DNA from: Actinomadura rayongensis
GTDB taxonomy: Bacteria; Actinomycetota; Actinomycetes; Streptosporangiales; Streptosporangiaceae
Length of the DNA: 64,000 bases
Reading direction: 5' to 3'
Assembly (NCBI RefSeq): GCF_009831215.1
Contig: NZ_WUTW01000001.1
Location: forward strand, 1,817,423-1,881,422
Under the pieces are notes generated by a model. That model saw only the letters and a list, made by a program, of their open reading frames with translations. It did not search any database and was not told the DNA's origin. Shown piece after piece: positions 30,754-41,115 of the stretch. Numbering within the stretch: position 1 is the first letter of the stretch; the number at the start of each line of letters is the position of its first letter. A program made the translations under genes and the position numbers.

Positions 30754-32820
30754 ATGAACACGGTCGGAGGCCGATCCGGGACGGGTCGGCCGGCCGTGAC
30801 CCGTTTCCCGCCCCCACGACCCCCTCCCGGAGCGTTCGTTCCATTGGCCAGCACCGAATCCGAATCCCGCACCGGCGCCACCCCGCCGACCGCCCCCGCA
30901 CCGCGACCCGGCGGCCCCGCGCCGTCCGGGCCGTCGATCGTGCCGCGCGGTCCGGCGCGCCTCACGCTGATCGCGGTCACCGTCGCGGTCCTCGCGCAGA
31001 TCGTCCGGTACGCCCTGCCGCAGCTCGACCACGGGGACGGCGCGGGCGCGGGATCCGCCGTGGTCGCGGTCCTCGTCGTCCTCGCCGCCGGGGCGCTGTC
31101 CCCGCTGGTGCGCCGCGCGGCGGGCGCGCGCGGGCTGCTCGCGGCCGGGATCGGCGGGCTGCTGCTCGTCCGGGTCGCCGCGCAGGCCGCCGGGCCGCAG
31201 GCGTGGCTGGCCGTCGCGGGCGCCGTCGTCGGGACGGTCGCCGTCGCCGCGCTGTACGAGGGCGCGCGCGGTCTGTCCGGCGTCGGGTTCGCGACCGCGA
31301 CGGTCGCGGGCCTGGCCGCCGACACCGCCGTCCGGATGGCGTTCGGGACCTGGGACCCGATCTGGCAGGACGGCGTCGGGCCGTGGCTCGTCTGCCTGGT
31401 GTTCGCCGGGCTCGGCGCGGCGGCGCTGTACCGGGAGATCGCGTCCGGGCCGGTGCCGCCGCCCGGCGTGACGTGGCGGGACGCGCTCGGCGCCGCCGCG
31501 TTCGGCCCGTTCCTCGCGCTGCAGATCCTCGTGCTGTCCAGCCCGGCGTTCGTGGCGTCGGCGGGCTGGAAGTCGCTGACCGTCGCGCACGTCGTCGTGG
31601 TCGTCGGGCAGGGCCTCGCGCTGGCGTTCCTCGCGTCCGGGCTGGCCGTGCGGGCGGTGCCGGGCGGGGTGTGCGTGCTCGGCGGGACGCTGCTCGGCGT
31701 CGGAGCGGGCGCCATCGCGGGGACGTACGCGGTGTCGGGCGTCGAGATCCTGCCGGTCGTCGTCGGCGGGCAACTGCTGGCGGCGTGGCTGCTGGCGGTC
31801 GCGTGCCGCGCCCCGCTGCGCCGCGCCGGGACGGGCGGCGCCGTGTGGCGGGTGGACCTGACGGCGGGCCTCGGCGCGTTCCTCGTCGCGGTCGTGCTCG
31901 TCGCGTACCAGGTCAGCGCGGTGAAGGCCGTGCCGGTCCCGAACAACGTCCTGCCCGGCCTCGCCGGGATCCTGCTCGGCGGGCTCGCGGCGATCGCGGC
32001 GGCGCGCGGCGGTCCGCTGCCCGCGCGGGCGCCGCTGCGCGCGGTGACGGCGGGCGGCTCGGCGCTCGTGCTGCTCGCCGGGACGGCCGTGTACGCGGCG
32101 GCGTCCCCGTCCGGCGACGCGCCCTCCGCGCCCGGCGGCGGACGCGTCCGGATCACCACCTACAACATCCACGACGCCGTCGACGGCACCGGCCGCCTCG
32201 ACCCGGACGCGGTCGCGACGGCCATCGCCGCGCAGCGCCCCCAGGTCGTGCTGCTCCAGGAGACCGGACGTGGGTCGCTGCCGTCCGGCACCGCCGACGT
32301 CGCGGTGTGGCTGTCGCGGCGGCTCGGCATGAAGCTGCTGTGGGGACCGGCCGCCGACGGCCAGTTCGGCAACGCGATCCTCACCTCGCTGCCGGTCCGC
32401 CGCTCGGGCACCGGGCGGATGCCGCGCGCCGACTGGTCGCAGATCCGCGGGTACGTGTGGGCGCGGCTCGCCGTCGGGTCCACGACGCTGGACGTGTGGT
32501 CCACGCACCTGGCCTACGGCGGCCCGGGCGAACGGCTCGGCGAGGCGTCGTCGCTGCTGCGCGCCTGGTCGCGGGCGCCCCGGACGATCATCGGCGGCGA
32601 CCTCAACGCCGAACCCGGCTCCGACGAGATCATCCGGCTGACGACCGACACGGGCCTGCGCAGCGCCGGGACGGGCGACGGCGCCCCGACCGGCCCGCAC
32701 GGCACCCGCGTCGACTGGATCCTCGGCACCGACGACCTGGCGTTCGACGACTACCGGGTCGCGCCGGGCGGCCCGTCCGACCACCGTCCGGTGACCGTCA
32801 CGGTGCGCGTCGCGGGATGA
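30754..32820 (+). CDS. Polytopic membrane protein fused to endonuclease/exonuclease/phosphatase domain
   Basis: About 688 residues. The N-terminal 450 residues hold roughly ten membrane helices; the C-terminal 230 form an endonuclease/exonuclease/phosphatase (EEP) domain. EEP motifs: ITTYNIH at its start (Asn), LLQETG (metal Glu), [15 protein letters not shown] (GDxN), and the terminal SDHRPV (catalytic Asp-His). Such proteins cleave phosphodiesters of nucleic acids or phospholipid head groups; this membrane form suggests an extracytoplasmic or membrane-lipid substrate, which is inference. The start is uncertain: ATG 30754 has only a poor ribosome-binding site, and a later GTG or TTG (to 30843) would still keep all helices. 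The stop overlaps the next ATG. Confidence 0.8.
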   Translation: MNTVGGRSGTGRPAVTRFPPPRPPPGAFVPLASTESESRTGATPPTAPAPRPGGPAPSGPSIVPRGPARLTLIAVTVAVLAQIVRYALPQLDHGDGAGAGSAVVAVLVVLAAGALSPLVRRAAGARGLLAAGIGGLLLVRVAAQAAGPQAWLAVAGAVVGTVAVAALYEGARGLSGVGFATATVAGLAADTAVRMAFGTWDPIWQDGVGPWLVCLVFAGLGAAALYREIASGPVPPPGVTWRDALGAAAFGPFLALQILVLSSPAFVASAGWKSLTVAHVVVVVGQGLALAFLASGLAVRAVPGGVCVLGGTLLGVGAGAIAGTYAVSGVEILPVVVGGQLLAAWLLAVACRAPLRRAGTGGAVWRVDLTAGLGAFLVAVVLVAYQVSAVKAVPVPNNVLPGLAGILLGGLAAIAAARGGPLPARAPLRAVTAGGSALVLLAGTAVYAAASPSGDAPSAPGGGRVRITTYNIHDAVDGTGRLDPDAVATAIAAQRPQVVLLQETGRGSLPSGTADVAVWLSRRLGMKLLWGPAADGQFGNAILTSLPVRRSGTGRMPRADWSQIRGYVWARLAVGSTTLDVWSTHLAYGGPGERLGEASSLLRAWSRAPRTIIGGDLNAEPGSDEIIRLTTDTGLRSAGTGDGAPTGPHGTRVDWILGTDDLAFDDYRVAPGGPSDHRPVTVTVRVAG

Positions 32821-33308
32821 GCGACGTGGAGATCGCCGTCGCGGACCCGGCGGACGCGGGGGAGATCCTGACCGTCCAGCGCGCCGCGTACGTCACCGAG
32901 GCGCAGCTCTACGGCGACCCGTTCATCGCGCCGCTGGTGGAGTCGCTGGACCAGATGCGCCGCGCGGTCGCCGACGCCGACGCGGTCGTGCTCAAGGCCG
33001 TGTCCGGCGGCCGGATCGTCGGCGCGGTGCGCGGCCGGGTCGCCGGGAGCACCTGCCTGGTCGGACGGCTCGTCGTCGCCCCCGACTCCCAGGGCCGGGG
33101 CACCGGACGGGCGCTGCTCGCCGCGCTGGAGGCGGCCGTGGCGGAACGCGCCGACGCGTGCGTCCTGTTCACCGGCCACCTCAGCGACGCGAACCTGCGC
33201 CTCTACCGCCGCGCCGGGTACGCCGAGACGCACCGCGAGCGCGTCGCCGGGCACCTCACGCTCGTCCACCTCCGCAAGCCCCTGGACGCGGCGCCGCGCA
33301 CGCCGTGA
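32817..33308 (+). CDS. GNAT-family N-acetyltransferase
   Basis: 163 residues, one GNAT domain. The acetyl-CoA binding motif A is seen in [16 protein letters not shown]; a later YRRAGYAE is typical of the fold. Substrate unknown. The ATG sits in the stop of the EEP gene (ATGA), and its own stop is next to coaE, so three genes are probably co-translated. Confidence 0.85.
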   Translation: MSDVEIAVADPADAGEILTVQRAAYVTEAQLYGDPFIAPLVESLDQMRRAVADADAVVLKAVSGGRIVGAVRGRVAGSTCLVGRLVVAPDSQGRGTGRALLAALEAAVAERADACVLFTGHLSDANLRLYRRAGYAETHRERVAGHLTLVHLRKPLDAAPRTP

Positions 33309-33322
33309 GTACGGTGGGTCCC

Positions 33323-33934
33323 GTGCTGACAGTGGGACTCACCGGCGGGATCGGTTCGGGCAAGAGCGAGGTGTCGGCGCGGCTCGCCGCGCACGGCGCC
33401 GTGGTGGTCGACGCGGACCGGATCGCGCGCGAGGTCGTGGAGCCGGGCACGCCGGGCCTGGCCGCCGTCGTCGCCGAGTTCGGCGACGACGTGCTGCTGC
33501 CGGACGGCGGCATGGACCGGGAGAAGGTCGGCTCGATCGTCTTCGCCGACCCCGACCGCCTGAAGGCGCTCAACGCGATCGTCCATCCGCTCGTCGCCGA
33601 GCGGTCGCAGCAGATCATGGACGCGGCGCCGCCGGACGCGATCGTCGTCTACGACGTCCCGCTGCTGGTCGAGAACGACCTCGGCGCGCTCTACGACGTC
33701 GTCGTGGTCGTGGACGCGCCCGTCGAGACGCAGCTCGAACGGCTCACCGGCAGGCGCGGCATGACCGAGGAGGCCGCGCGGGCGCGGATCGCCGCGCAGG
33801 CCACACGGGAACAGCGCCGCGCCGCCGCCGACGTCGTCCTGGACAACTCAGGCCCGCTGGACGCCCTGCACGCGGCGGTGGACGCCCTGTGGGACGACCT
33901 CCGCCGCCGCGCCGGAACGATCACCTCGGCCTAG
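33323..33934 (+). CDS. coaE: Dephospho-CoA kinase
   Basis: Last step of coenzyme A synthesis: phosphorylates the 3' hydroxyl of dephospho-CoA. 203 residues; the P-loop [11 protein letters not shown] starts five residues from the N terminus, followed by the [13 protein letters not shown] substrate motif and the lid region [18 protein letters not shown] 33323 gives the family-like N terminus with GGTGGG upstream; GTG 33305, which overlaps the previous stop, would add six residues. Its TAG stop shares a CTAG with the stop of the convergent TIR/NACHT gene. Confidence 0.94.
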   Translation: MLTVGLTGGIGSGKSEVSARLAAHGAVVVDADRIAREVVEPGTPGLAAVVAEFGDDVLLPDGGMDREKVGSIVFADPDRLKALNAIVHPLVAERSQQIMDAAPPDAIVVYDVPLLVENDLGALYDVVVVVDAPVETQLERLTGRRGMTEEAARARIAAQATREQRRAAADVVLDNSGPLDALHAAVDALWDDLRRRAGTITSA

Positions 33935-36900
33935 AACGGCGCCTCCAGGGGGATCCGCCGGACCTCGGGCAGGTAGGGGTCGAGTTCGCCGGGCTCGAAC
34001 CGGACCATCCCGATCGCGTACCAGAACTCGCCCCCGGCGGTGCCCTCGGACTTGTACCGGCCGTCGGGCGCGAGCGCGGCCCAGCCCTCGGGCAGGCCGA
34101 GCAGGGTGACGCGGCGGAACGCGGCGTCGCGGTCGGCGACGTCCCACAGGATGACCGCGCCGTCGTCGCCGGCGGTGGCGAGGGTCGTGCCGTCGGGGGA
34201 GAACTCCGCCGACCAGATCCGGCGGGTGTGGCCGGACAGGGTGCGCAGGTGGCGGCCGGTGCGGGCGTCCCAGAGCCGGACGACCAGGTCGTCCCCTGCG
34301 GTGGCGAGCAGGGATCCGGACGGGGCGAACGCCGCCGTCCACAGCCGCCCCGTGTGCCGGGTGAGGACGTGCCGGGTGCGGCGGGCCTCGACGTCCCAGA
34401 TCCGGACGGTCCCGTCGTTGCCCGCCGTCGCGAGCAGTTCCCCGGTCGCGTCGTAGGCGACCTGGTACACGCGGTCGGAGTGCCCCGCGAGGCTCGCGAG
34501 CAGCGTGCCCTCCTCGGGGTCCCAGATCCGCACGACGCCGTCGTCGCAGCCCGTCGCGAGGGTCGCGCCGCCGGGCGCGAACGCGATGGACCGGACGCGG
34601 CCCCGGTGCTCGGCGAGGTTGGAGACCTCCCGGCCCGTCGTCCAGTACCAGACGCGGACGGTGTCGTCGTCGTTGGCGGTCGCGAGGACGTCCCCGGCCG
34701 GGCCGAACGCCTGCGCCCACACGTGGTCGGTCTCGACGTTCACCTCCCGCTCGAACACGCCCGCCGCCGCCTGCCACAGGTGCACGCCGCCGTCGTTGGT
34801 CGCGGTGGCGAGCTGCACGCCCGCCGGGTTGAACGCCGCCGAGGTGAGGTTGTCGGCCGGGCCGTGCAGCTCGCGCACCATCCGCCCCGTCCGGGGCTCC
34901 CAGAGCCGGACGACGCCGTCGTTGCCGCTGGAGGCCAGCAGCCCGCCGTCCGGGCTGAACGACACCCCGGTGAGGCGCCGCCCGTGGCCGCGCAGGACGA
35001 CGCGGCAGTCGCCCGTCCCGGCGTCCCACAGCCGCGCGGTGCCGTCGTTGCTCGTCGTGGCGAGCTGCGCGCCGTCGGGACGGAACGCGAACGGCCACAC
35101 CGCGCCCCGGTGCCCGGCGAGGGTGAGCCGCTGCGCGCCGGTCGCCGGATCCCACAGCCGGACCGAGCCGTCGCTGTCGGACGTCGCGAGGCGCGTCCCG
35201 TCCGGGCTGAACGCCGCCTGGTAGATCGCGGCGGTGTGGCCCGACAGGGTGCGGCGGTGGTCGCCGTCCTCCCACAGTCGCAGCGACCCGTCGGTGTCGC
35301 CGGTGACCATCAGCCGGCCCTCGGGGTGGAACGCGATGGCGTAGATGCGGCCGGTGTGCCCGAGCAGTTCGTCGGCGATCTCGCCGGTCGCGATGTTCCA
35401 CAGCCGGACGACGCCCGCCTCGTCGCCCGCCGCCAGCAGCGCCCCGCCGGGATGGAACACCGCGCGGAACACCGCGCCCCGGTGGCCGGTCAGGGTGCGG
35501 CGCAGCTCGCCGGTGGCGACGTCCCAGACCCGCAGCGTGCCGCCCGCGTCGCCGGTGACCAGCAGTGTGAGCGTCGGGTCGAACACGGCGGTGTAGACGG
35601 GCGCGGTGTGGCCGGGCAGCTCGCGCAGCAGCGCGCCCGTCCCGGCGTCGAAGATCCGCAGGACGCCGTCGGCGGCGCCCGCCGCGATCCGCGCGGACCC
35701 GTCGCGGGCGGACCCGGCGACGATCACCGGCCACACGCCCTCGGGATGGACGGTCAGCGTGTGCGCGCACGCGCCGGTCGCGAGGTCCCAGACGCGGACG
35801 GCGCCGTCCGCCGAGCCCGTGACCAGCAGGGAGCCCGCCGCGTCGAACGCGACCGCGTACGTCCGGTCCCGGTGGCCCTGGAGGGTGCGCAGCGGGGCCC
35901 CGGTGACGGCGTCGCAGACGAGCACGCCGCCGTCCTCGGCGCCGATCGCGACGATCGCGCCGCCCGGGCTGTAGGCGAGCGGCTGCGGCAGCCGGCTCTG
36001 CCGGAAGTGGAAGCCGTACGGGACGCCGACCGCCGCCGGGGCGAGCTGCGTCTCGATCGGGCTGCCGGGCGCGATCGCCGCCTCGTACAGCTCGGGGGCG
36101 CGGGCGATCCGGTCGGGGACGGTCGCGCCGATCAGCGCGGCGCGCGTCCACTTGCCGCCCTCCACCGCGACGTCGCGCAGGTCGGCGCGGGCGAGCCGGG
36201 CCCGCGACAGGTCCGCGCCGCGCAGGTCGGCGCCGGTGAGGCGGGCCTCGTCCAGCCGCGCCCCGGCGAGCGTCGCGTCGCGCAGCACCGCGCGGGACAG
36301 GTTCGCGCCGACGAGCCGCGCGTCGGTCAGGTCCGCGCCGGTGAGGTCGACGTCCTGGAGGTCGCGGTAGGACAGGTCCTCGCCCGCGAGGTTCGCGCCG
36401 CGCAGGTCGGCGCGGGCGGGGGTGCGCAGCCGCGTCGTCACCTTGATCGCGTTGGCGCGGGCGGCGTCCCCGGCGGCGGTGTCGGCGAGGACGCCCGCCG
36501 CCCACTCCTGGAGCGCGCGGGTGTCGGCGAGGTCGCACAGGAAGTCCACGGTGAGCTGGCTCAGCGCGCCGCGCGCCAGCTCGTCCGGGACGCCGTCGGC
36601 GAACCCCGCCGCGATGTGCCGCGCGACGAGCCATTCGGCGACGGACGCGTGGATGAACCCGAACAGCCCCTCGTCGGTCCGGACGAGCAGGCTCCCCGCC
36701 CCGACCGCGTGCGCGGCCTGCTGCGGCGACATGCGGTCGCGGCTCAGCCCGGCCAGCGTTTCGGCGACGTCCGACAGCTCGCTGAGCCGCAGGACCTGCT
36801 CGTTGCCCTCCCAGGACCGCAGCGCGAGCGTCGTCACGGCCCGCCACATGTCGTCGACGTCCAGGCCGGGCGCGCCGCCCGCCGGACGGGCCCGCGCCGC

Positions 36901-39759
36901 CTCGAACCGCAGCCACGTCGTCAGGATCTCGCGGTACAGGTCGGCGGGGCTGACGGTGTGCCGGGCCTGCGCGACGGCGCGCAGCCGCTCCTCGGGCAGG
37001 TCGGCGATGAAGCTCAGCATCCGCGGGTTGGCGGTCAGGCCGAGCAGTTCCTCGACGCCCTGCAGCAGCCGCAGCCGCTCGTCGGCGGCCTGCTCGTCGC
37101 CGTACCGGTTGACCAGGTACGTCCGGACCTGCGCGGGCGAGAAGTCCTCCAGGCCGAGGACGCGCCGGTGCGGCAGCACCCCGACCCGCTCGCCGAGCGC
37201 GGTGAGCACCTGCGCCTGCGACTTGAAGTGCTGCGTCCGGCCCGCGACGACGATCTTGGCGTTGTCGGTCGCGGCGCGCAGCAGCGTGTCGAGGTGGTCG
37301 GCGGCGCGGTCGTAGGAGACGCGGGTGACCAGCTCGTCGAACCCGTCGAACAGCAGCGCGATCCGGCCCTGCCGCAGCATGTAGTGGAACGCCTTGAGGT
37401 CGATCAGCTCCTCGCCCTGGCTCGCCAGGTGCGCGGCGACGAGGGCGTCCACCGAGTGCGCCTTGTCCAGCGCCCGCAGCTCGATGAGGATCGGGACGAC
37501 GTGCGGCAGCTCGGCCGGGATGCGGCGGGCCAGCTCGCGCAGCGCGAACGTCTTGCCGCGCCCGAAGTCGCCGAGCAGCAGCAGGAACCGGCCGTGGTCG
37601 GCCGACAGCAGCCGCAGCATCTCGGCGACGGCGTCGTCCCCGGCGCGGTCGGCCTCGCCCGTCACCCGGTCCAGCTCGCGGAACCGCTGCGGGACGTACA
37701 GCGCCGGCGGGTACAGGCCGCCCGACGTCAGCCGCGCCGTCTGCCCCGCGACGTACTCCGACAGGTCCAGCAGGCCCTGGAACTCGGTGAAGCTGCGCAG
37801 CCTGATCCCGCGCCGCAGCGCGTCGTCGCGCAGCGCGCGGGGCGGCGGCGGGCCGAGGAAGACCAGCTCCGAGCCGTGGTCGGCGCCGTCGGCGTGGACG
37901 TGCCGGACGAACGCGTCCACGTCGTCCTCGGCGAGCGGCCCGACGTGCGCGCCGATCCGGTACTGGCGGACGAACCCCGACTCCAGGTGCGTCAGCAGCA
38001 GGTGCGGCGGGTCGGCGTCCACCCGGCGGATCGTGGCGCGCTCGAACCGCGTCTCGCACGCCTCGGCGATCCGGTCCAGCAGCCGCGCGGTCGGGTCGGG
38101 GCCCGGCGTGTCGCGGACGTCGCGGCGCGGCTCGGCCGACGTCTCGGCGCCCGGCGGCAGCGCGGGCGGCTCGGCGGCGCGCGGGGCCGGGAACGTGCCG
38201 CCCGCGTCGACCCACACGCGGTCGATGACGGTCGGGCCCGGACGTTCCGCCGACGGGATCCAGCGCCGCAGCCCGTCCCGGCCGACCACGACGATCTGGT
38301 GCCGTCCGGCGCCCGGCGACGGGACCGACGGCGCCCCCGACGCCAGCTCGGGCACCGCGCCGAACTCGGCCCGCGCGTCCTGGAGCAGCAGGTTCAGATG
38401 GCGGCCGAGGACGGCGTCGAGGTCGCCCGCGTCGCGCACCGCGTCCGGCTCCCCGGCGGCGGGGGAGTGCGCGACCGCGCCGATCCGCAGCCACCCGTCG
38501 GCCTCGAACCGGCGCAGCCGCTCGGTGAACCACGCCGCCTGCGCCCGGCCGACGAGCCCGTACCGGTCCTCGGGGCGGTGGGTGAGCGCGAGCGTGGAGT
38601 TCAGGCCCGCCACGACGACCTTCAGGTCCGTGACGGGGAACAGCGTCCACGGCTGCGCGCTGTCGAAGATCAGCTCGTCCAGGCCCTGGTAGAACTCGGC
38701 GAACAGGCCCGCGAAGTGCCGCCACTTCGGCCAGTACGGCGGCTGCGGCTCCACGTCGTCGGCCTCGCAGCTCGCGAAGTACGCCTGCGACGCCGCGCGC
38801 GTCACGTCGTGCTCGCCCGGGACGACCACGACCCGGTGCGCCTCCAGCCCGAGCAGCGCCCGCAGGCTCGTGAGGAACGACAGCGCCTCGGTGAACTCGC
38901 GGCGGCTGCCCGAGTGCGTGAGGTTGCCCGTCACGACCAGCAGCTCCGGGCGCGGGACGCCCTGGTCGGCGAGGCGCGTGACGTCGCTCCACACGCGGTC
39001 CTGGAGTTCGGTCGCGGTCGTCGGGTCGTCCGGGCCGCCGAGCGTCCGGCCGAAGCGCGGCCCCGGCACGTGCAGGACGCTCAGCGTCTCGCGCGGCCCG
39101 TCCGCGCCGTCCTCGGCGGCCGGGAAGTGCGGCGCGCGCACCGGGATCCGCCGCGTCGCGCGCTCCCCGGTGAGCGGCGGGCGCTGCGTGCCGGTCTCGG
39201 CCGCCGCCAGGCCCGTCGGGGACCGGACGATCCGGGGCGCGGGCGCGTCCTGCGCGGGCGGCGGACCCGGCGGCACCGGCCCGCCGGGGAACCCCGGCCC
39301 CTCGAACGGGCGGGCGTGCCCGGCCAGCGCCTCCTCGATCCGCCGCATCAGCAGCGCCCGCGCCCGCGCCGGGTCGTCCACGCCGACGAGGTCCACGTAG
39401 GTGATCGTGGACAGCAGGCCGTCGATCGGGCAGTCCTCGATGCGGACGGTGATGAGCTTGCGCGCCGGGTCGTCGGGGTCGGCGCGCAGCGCGGTCATCC
39501 ACTCCCACCGCCCGTACCGGGACCGCAGGTAGTTGCGCGACAGGACGGCGATGACGACCTTGGCCTCGGTCAGCCCGCGGTCCATGAAGTCGATGAAGTT
39601 CGTGCCCGGCACGAAGTCCCACGCCTGCATCATGGTGCGGTGCCCCGACGTTTCGAGCTGCCAGGCGATCCACGACGCCCAGCGCTCGTCCGCCGGGGAG
39701 TAGCTGATGAAGAAGTCGGTCGGACGGTCCTGTCCGCGCGCGTCGCCGGGGGAACTCAT
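33931..39759 (-). CDS. TIR - degenerate metallophosphoesterase - NACHT - pentapeptide - WD40 protein
   Basis: Giant multidomain protein of 1942 residues. Order: TIR (about 14-148; [15 protein letters not shown], with the probable catalytic Glu at 86 in RWEW); Pro-rich linker (150-215); a calcineurin-like phosphoesterase fold with most metal ligands lost (about 226-500); an unassigned alpha/beta segment (555-690); NACHT/STAND NTPase (P-loop GDFGRGKT at 730-737, Walker [10 protein letters not shown] at 802-810); helical part to 1110; pentapeptide repeats (1116-1196); 15 WD40 blades (1258-1890); a tail with [12 protein letters not shown] and [12 protein letters not shown]. By analogy to NLR-like bacterial immune proteins, WD40 may sense a ligand, NACHT oligomerise and TIR degrade NAD+; this is inference. 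ATG 39759 is the last Met before the TIR strand; there is no strong ribosome-binding site. It stands alone, divergent from a permease 58 bases away. Confidence 0.9.
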   Translation of the reverse strand: MSSPGDARGQDRPTDFFISYSPADERWASWIAWQLETSGHRTMMQAWDFVPGTNFIDFMDRGLTEAKVVIAVLSRNYLRSRYGRWEWMTALRADPDDPARKLITVRIEDCPIDGLLSTITYVDLVGVDDPARARALLMRRIEEALAGHARPFEGPGFPGGPVPPGPPPAQDAPAPRIVRSPTGLAAAETGTQRPPLTGERATRRIPVRAPHFPAAEDGADGPRETLSVLHVPGPRFGRTLGGPDDPTTATELQDRVWSDVTRLADQGVPRPELLVVTGNLTHSGSRREFTEALSFLTSLRALLGLEAHRVVVVPGEHDVTRAASQAYFASCEADDVEPQPPYWPKWRHFAGLFAEFYQGLDELIFDSAQPWTLFPVTDLKVVVAGLNSTLALTHRPEDRYGLVGRAQAAWFTERLRRFEADGWLRIGAVAHSPAAGEPDAVRDAGDLDAVLGRHLNLLLQDARAEFGAVPELASGAPSVPSPGAGRHQIVVVGRDGLRRWIPSAERPGPTVIDRVWVDAGGTFPAPRAAEPPALPPGAETSAEPRRDVRDTPGPDPTARLLDRIAEACETRFERATIRRVDADPPHLLLTHLESGFVRQYRIGAHVGPLAEDDVDAFVRHVHADGADHGSELVFLGPPPPRALRDDALRRGIRLRSFTEFQGLLDLSEYVAGQTARLTSGGLYPPALYVPQRFRELDRVTGEADRAGDDAVAEMLRLLSADHGRFLLLLGDFGRGKTFALRELARRIPAELPHVVPILIELRALDKAHSVDALVAAHLASQGEELIDLKAFHYMLRQGRIALLFDGFDELVTRVSYDRAADHLDTLLRAATDNAKIVVAGRTQHFKSQAQVLTALGERVGVLPHRRVLGLEDFSPAQVRTYLVNRYGDEQAADERLRLLQGVEELLGLTANPRMLSFIADLPEERLRAVAQARHTVSPADLYREILTTWLRFEAARARPAGGAPGLDVDDMWRAVTTLALRSWEGNEQVLRLSELSDVAETLAGLSRDRMSPQQAAHAVGAGSLLVRTDEGLFGFIHASVAEWLVARHIAAGFADGVPDELARGALSQLTVDFLCDLADTRALQEWAAGVLADTAAGDAARANAIKVTTRLRTPARADLRGANLAGEDLSYRDLQDVDLTGADLTDARLVGANLSRAVLRDATLAGARLDEARLTGADLRGADLSRARLARADLRDVAVEGGKWTRAALIGATVPDRIARAPELYEAAIAPGSPIETQLAPAAVGVPYGFHFRQSRLPQPLAYSPGGAIVAIGAEDGGVLVCDAVTGAPLRTLQGHRDRTYAVAFDAAGSLLVTGSADGAVRVWDLATGACAHTLTVHPEGVWPVIVAGSARDGSARIAAGAADGVLRIFDAGTGALLRELPGHTAPVYTAVFDPTLTLLVTGDAGGTLRVWDVATGELRRTLTGHRGAVFRAVFHPGGALLAAGDEAGVVRLWNIATGEIADELLGHTGRIYAIAFHPEGRLMVTGDTDGSLRLWEDGDHRRTLSGHTAAIYQAAFSPDGTRLATSDSDGSVRLWDPATGAQRLTLAGHRGAVWPFAFRPDGAQLATTSNDGTARLWDAGTGDCRVVLRGHGRRLTGVSFSPDGGLLASSGNDGVVRLWEPRTGRMVRELHGPADNLTSAAFNPAGVQLATATNDGGVHLWQAAAGVFEREVNVETDHVWAQAFGPAGDVLATANDDDTVRVWYWTTGREVSNLAEHRGRVRSIAFAPGGATLATGCDDGVVRIWDPEEGTLLASLAGHSDRVYQVAYDATGELLATAGNDGTVRIWDVEARRTRHVLTRHTGRLWTAAFAPSGSLLATAGDDLVVRLWDARTGRHLRTLSGHTRRIWSAEFSPDGTTLATAGDDGAVILWDVADRDAAFRRVTLLGLPEGWAALAPDGRYKSEGTAGGEFWYAIGMVRFEPGELDPYLPEVRRIPLEAPF

Positions 39760-39817
39760 GCGCTCAGTATCGCGTGACGCGCCGTCCCCGCGCGGGCCCC
39801 GCGGGCGACGTGCGATC

Positions 39818-41017
39818 ATGGCCGCCGTGTCCTCCCGGCTGAGCGTGCTCGACGCGATCCGCCTCGGCGTCCTCGCCCTCGGCGTCGTGTTCGTCGCCAC
39901 CGGGCTGCTCCCCGCCGCCGACGCCCGCGCCAGCCTGGACCGCATCGCCCCGATCCTGCTGTTCCTCGTCAGCGTGATCGTCCTCGCCGAGCTGACCAAG
40001 GCGGCGGGGGTCTTCGACCGCATCGCGGGCGCGCTGGCCCGCGCCGGACGCGGACGCTACCCCGCGCTGTTCCTGCTCTGCGTCGCGTTCGCGGCCGTCC
40101 TCACCGCGTTCCTCAACCTGGACACGACGGCCGTGCTGCTCACGCCCGTCATGCTCGCGCTCGCCGCCCGCGCCGGGATCGCCGCGCTGCCGCTCGCCAT
40201 GACGACCGTGTGGCTCGCCAACACCGCGAGCCTCCTGCTGCCGGTGTCCAACCTGACGAACCTGCTCGCCGCCGACCGCGTCGCGCTGGAGACGCCCCGG
40301 TTCGCCGCGCGGATGTGGGCGCCGCAGCTCGCCGTCCTCGCGGTGACGATGGCGCTGCTGTGGTGGTTCTTCTGGCGGCGCGGCGAGCGCGGCGCCGACC
40401 GCTACGACCCGCCGCCGCCCGCGCCCGCCGGGGACCGCGTCCTGTTCGGCGCGACGTCGCTGGCGTGCCTGCTGTTCGTCGGCGCGATCCTCGCGGGCGT
40501 CCACACCGGGTTCCAGCTCGGGATCGCCGCCGCCGTCGCCGCGGTCATCGCGGTGGCCGCGTTCGCCGTCCGGGACCGGCGCGCGCTGCGGCCCGCGCTG
40601 ATCCCCTGGCAGCTCCTCGTGTTCGTGACGGGCCTGTTCCTCGTCGTCCCGACGCTGGAGCGGTTCGGACTGGACGACGCGATGGCCGCGCTCGTCGGCC
40701 GCGACGACGGCGTCGCGGGCGCGCTGCGGGCCGCGTTCTCCGGCGCGGGGCTGTCCAACGTCCTCAACAACCTGCCCGCGTACGTGGCGGGGGAGGCCGC
40801 CGTCCCGGCCGCCAACCACGACCAGCTCCTGTCGCTGCTCATCGGGACGAACGTCGGGCCGGTCATCGCGCCGTGGGGGTCGCTGGCCACGCTGCTGTGG
40901 TTCGAGTGGTGCCGCCGGTTCGACGTCAAGGTGCCGATCGTCCGGTTCCTCCTGGCCGGGACGGCCCTCGCCGTGCTCGGCACCGCCGCCGCGACGTGCG
41001 CGCTTCTCCTGACCTAG
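39818..41017 (+). CDS. SLC13/ArsB-NhaD-type membrane permease
   Basis: 399 residues with about ten to eleven membrane helices in two inverted halves, each with the family hairpin and an Asn-rich turn: FLNLDTTAVLLTPVM in the first half, SNVLNNLPAYVAGEA in the second, also LLLPVSNLTNLL. This pattern belongs to the ion-transporter superfamily (ArsB, CitM, NhaD). The substrate (arsenite, dicarboxylate, Na+/H+) cannot be told; no ars genes are nearby. ATG 39818; GTG 39827 is an alternative. Confidence 0.8.
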   Translation: MAAVSSRLSVLDAIRLGVLALGVVFVATGLLPAADARASLDRIAPILLFLVSVIVLAELTKAAGVFDRIAGALARAGRGRYPALFLLCVAFAAVLTAFLNLDTTAVLLTPVMLALAARAGIAALPLAMTTVWLANTASLLLPVSNLTNLLAADRVALETPRFAARMWAPQLAVLAVTMALLWWFFWRRGERGADRYDPPPPAPAGDRVLFGATSLACLLFVGAILAGVHTGFQLGIAAAVAAVIAVAAFAVRDRRALRPALIPWQLLVFVTGLFLVVPTLERFGLDDAMAALVGRDDGVAGALRAAFSGAGLSNVLNNLPAYVAGEAAVPAANHDQLLSLLIGTNVGPVIAPWGSLATLLWFEWCRRFDVKVPIVRFLLAGTALAVLGTAAATCALLLT

Positions 41018-41027
41018 AACCTTTTCA

Positions 41028-41056
41028 CTGACCATTCGTGTCGATGTCACTACTCT
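41028..41056 (+). promoter_or_regulatory. Putative promoter of phosphodiester glycosidase gene
   Basis: CTGACC (41028-41033), 17-base spacer, TACTCT (41051-41056), about 54 bases before the GTG start; GAAAGG serves as ribosome-binding site. Confidence 0.45.
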
Positions 41057-41115
41057 CCGCGCGGTCATGCGTCATGCTCGGGCACGGCGTGCTCCTGCTG
41101 AGAAAGGCGTGACCC

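Noticed and set aside
33889..39777. 1962-residue open frame on the plus strand
   Set aside because: Exact antisense of the TIR-NACHT-WD40 gene; an effect of GC bias, with Arg/Pro-rich translation and no motifs.
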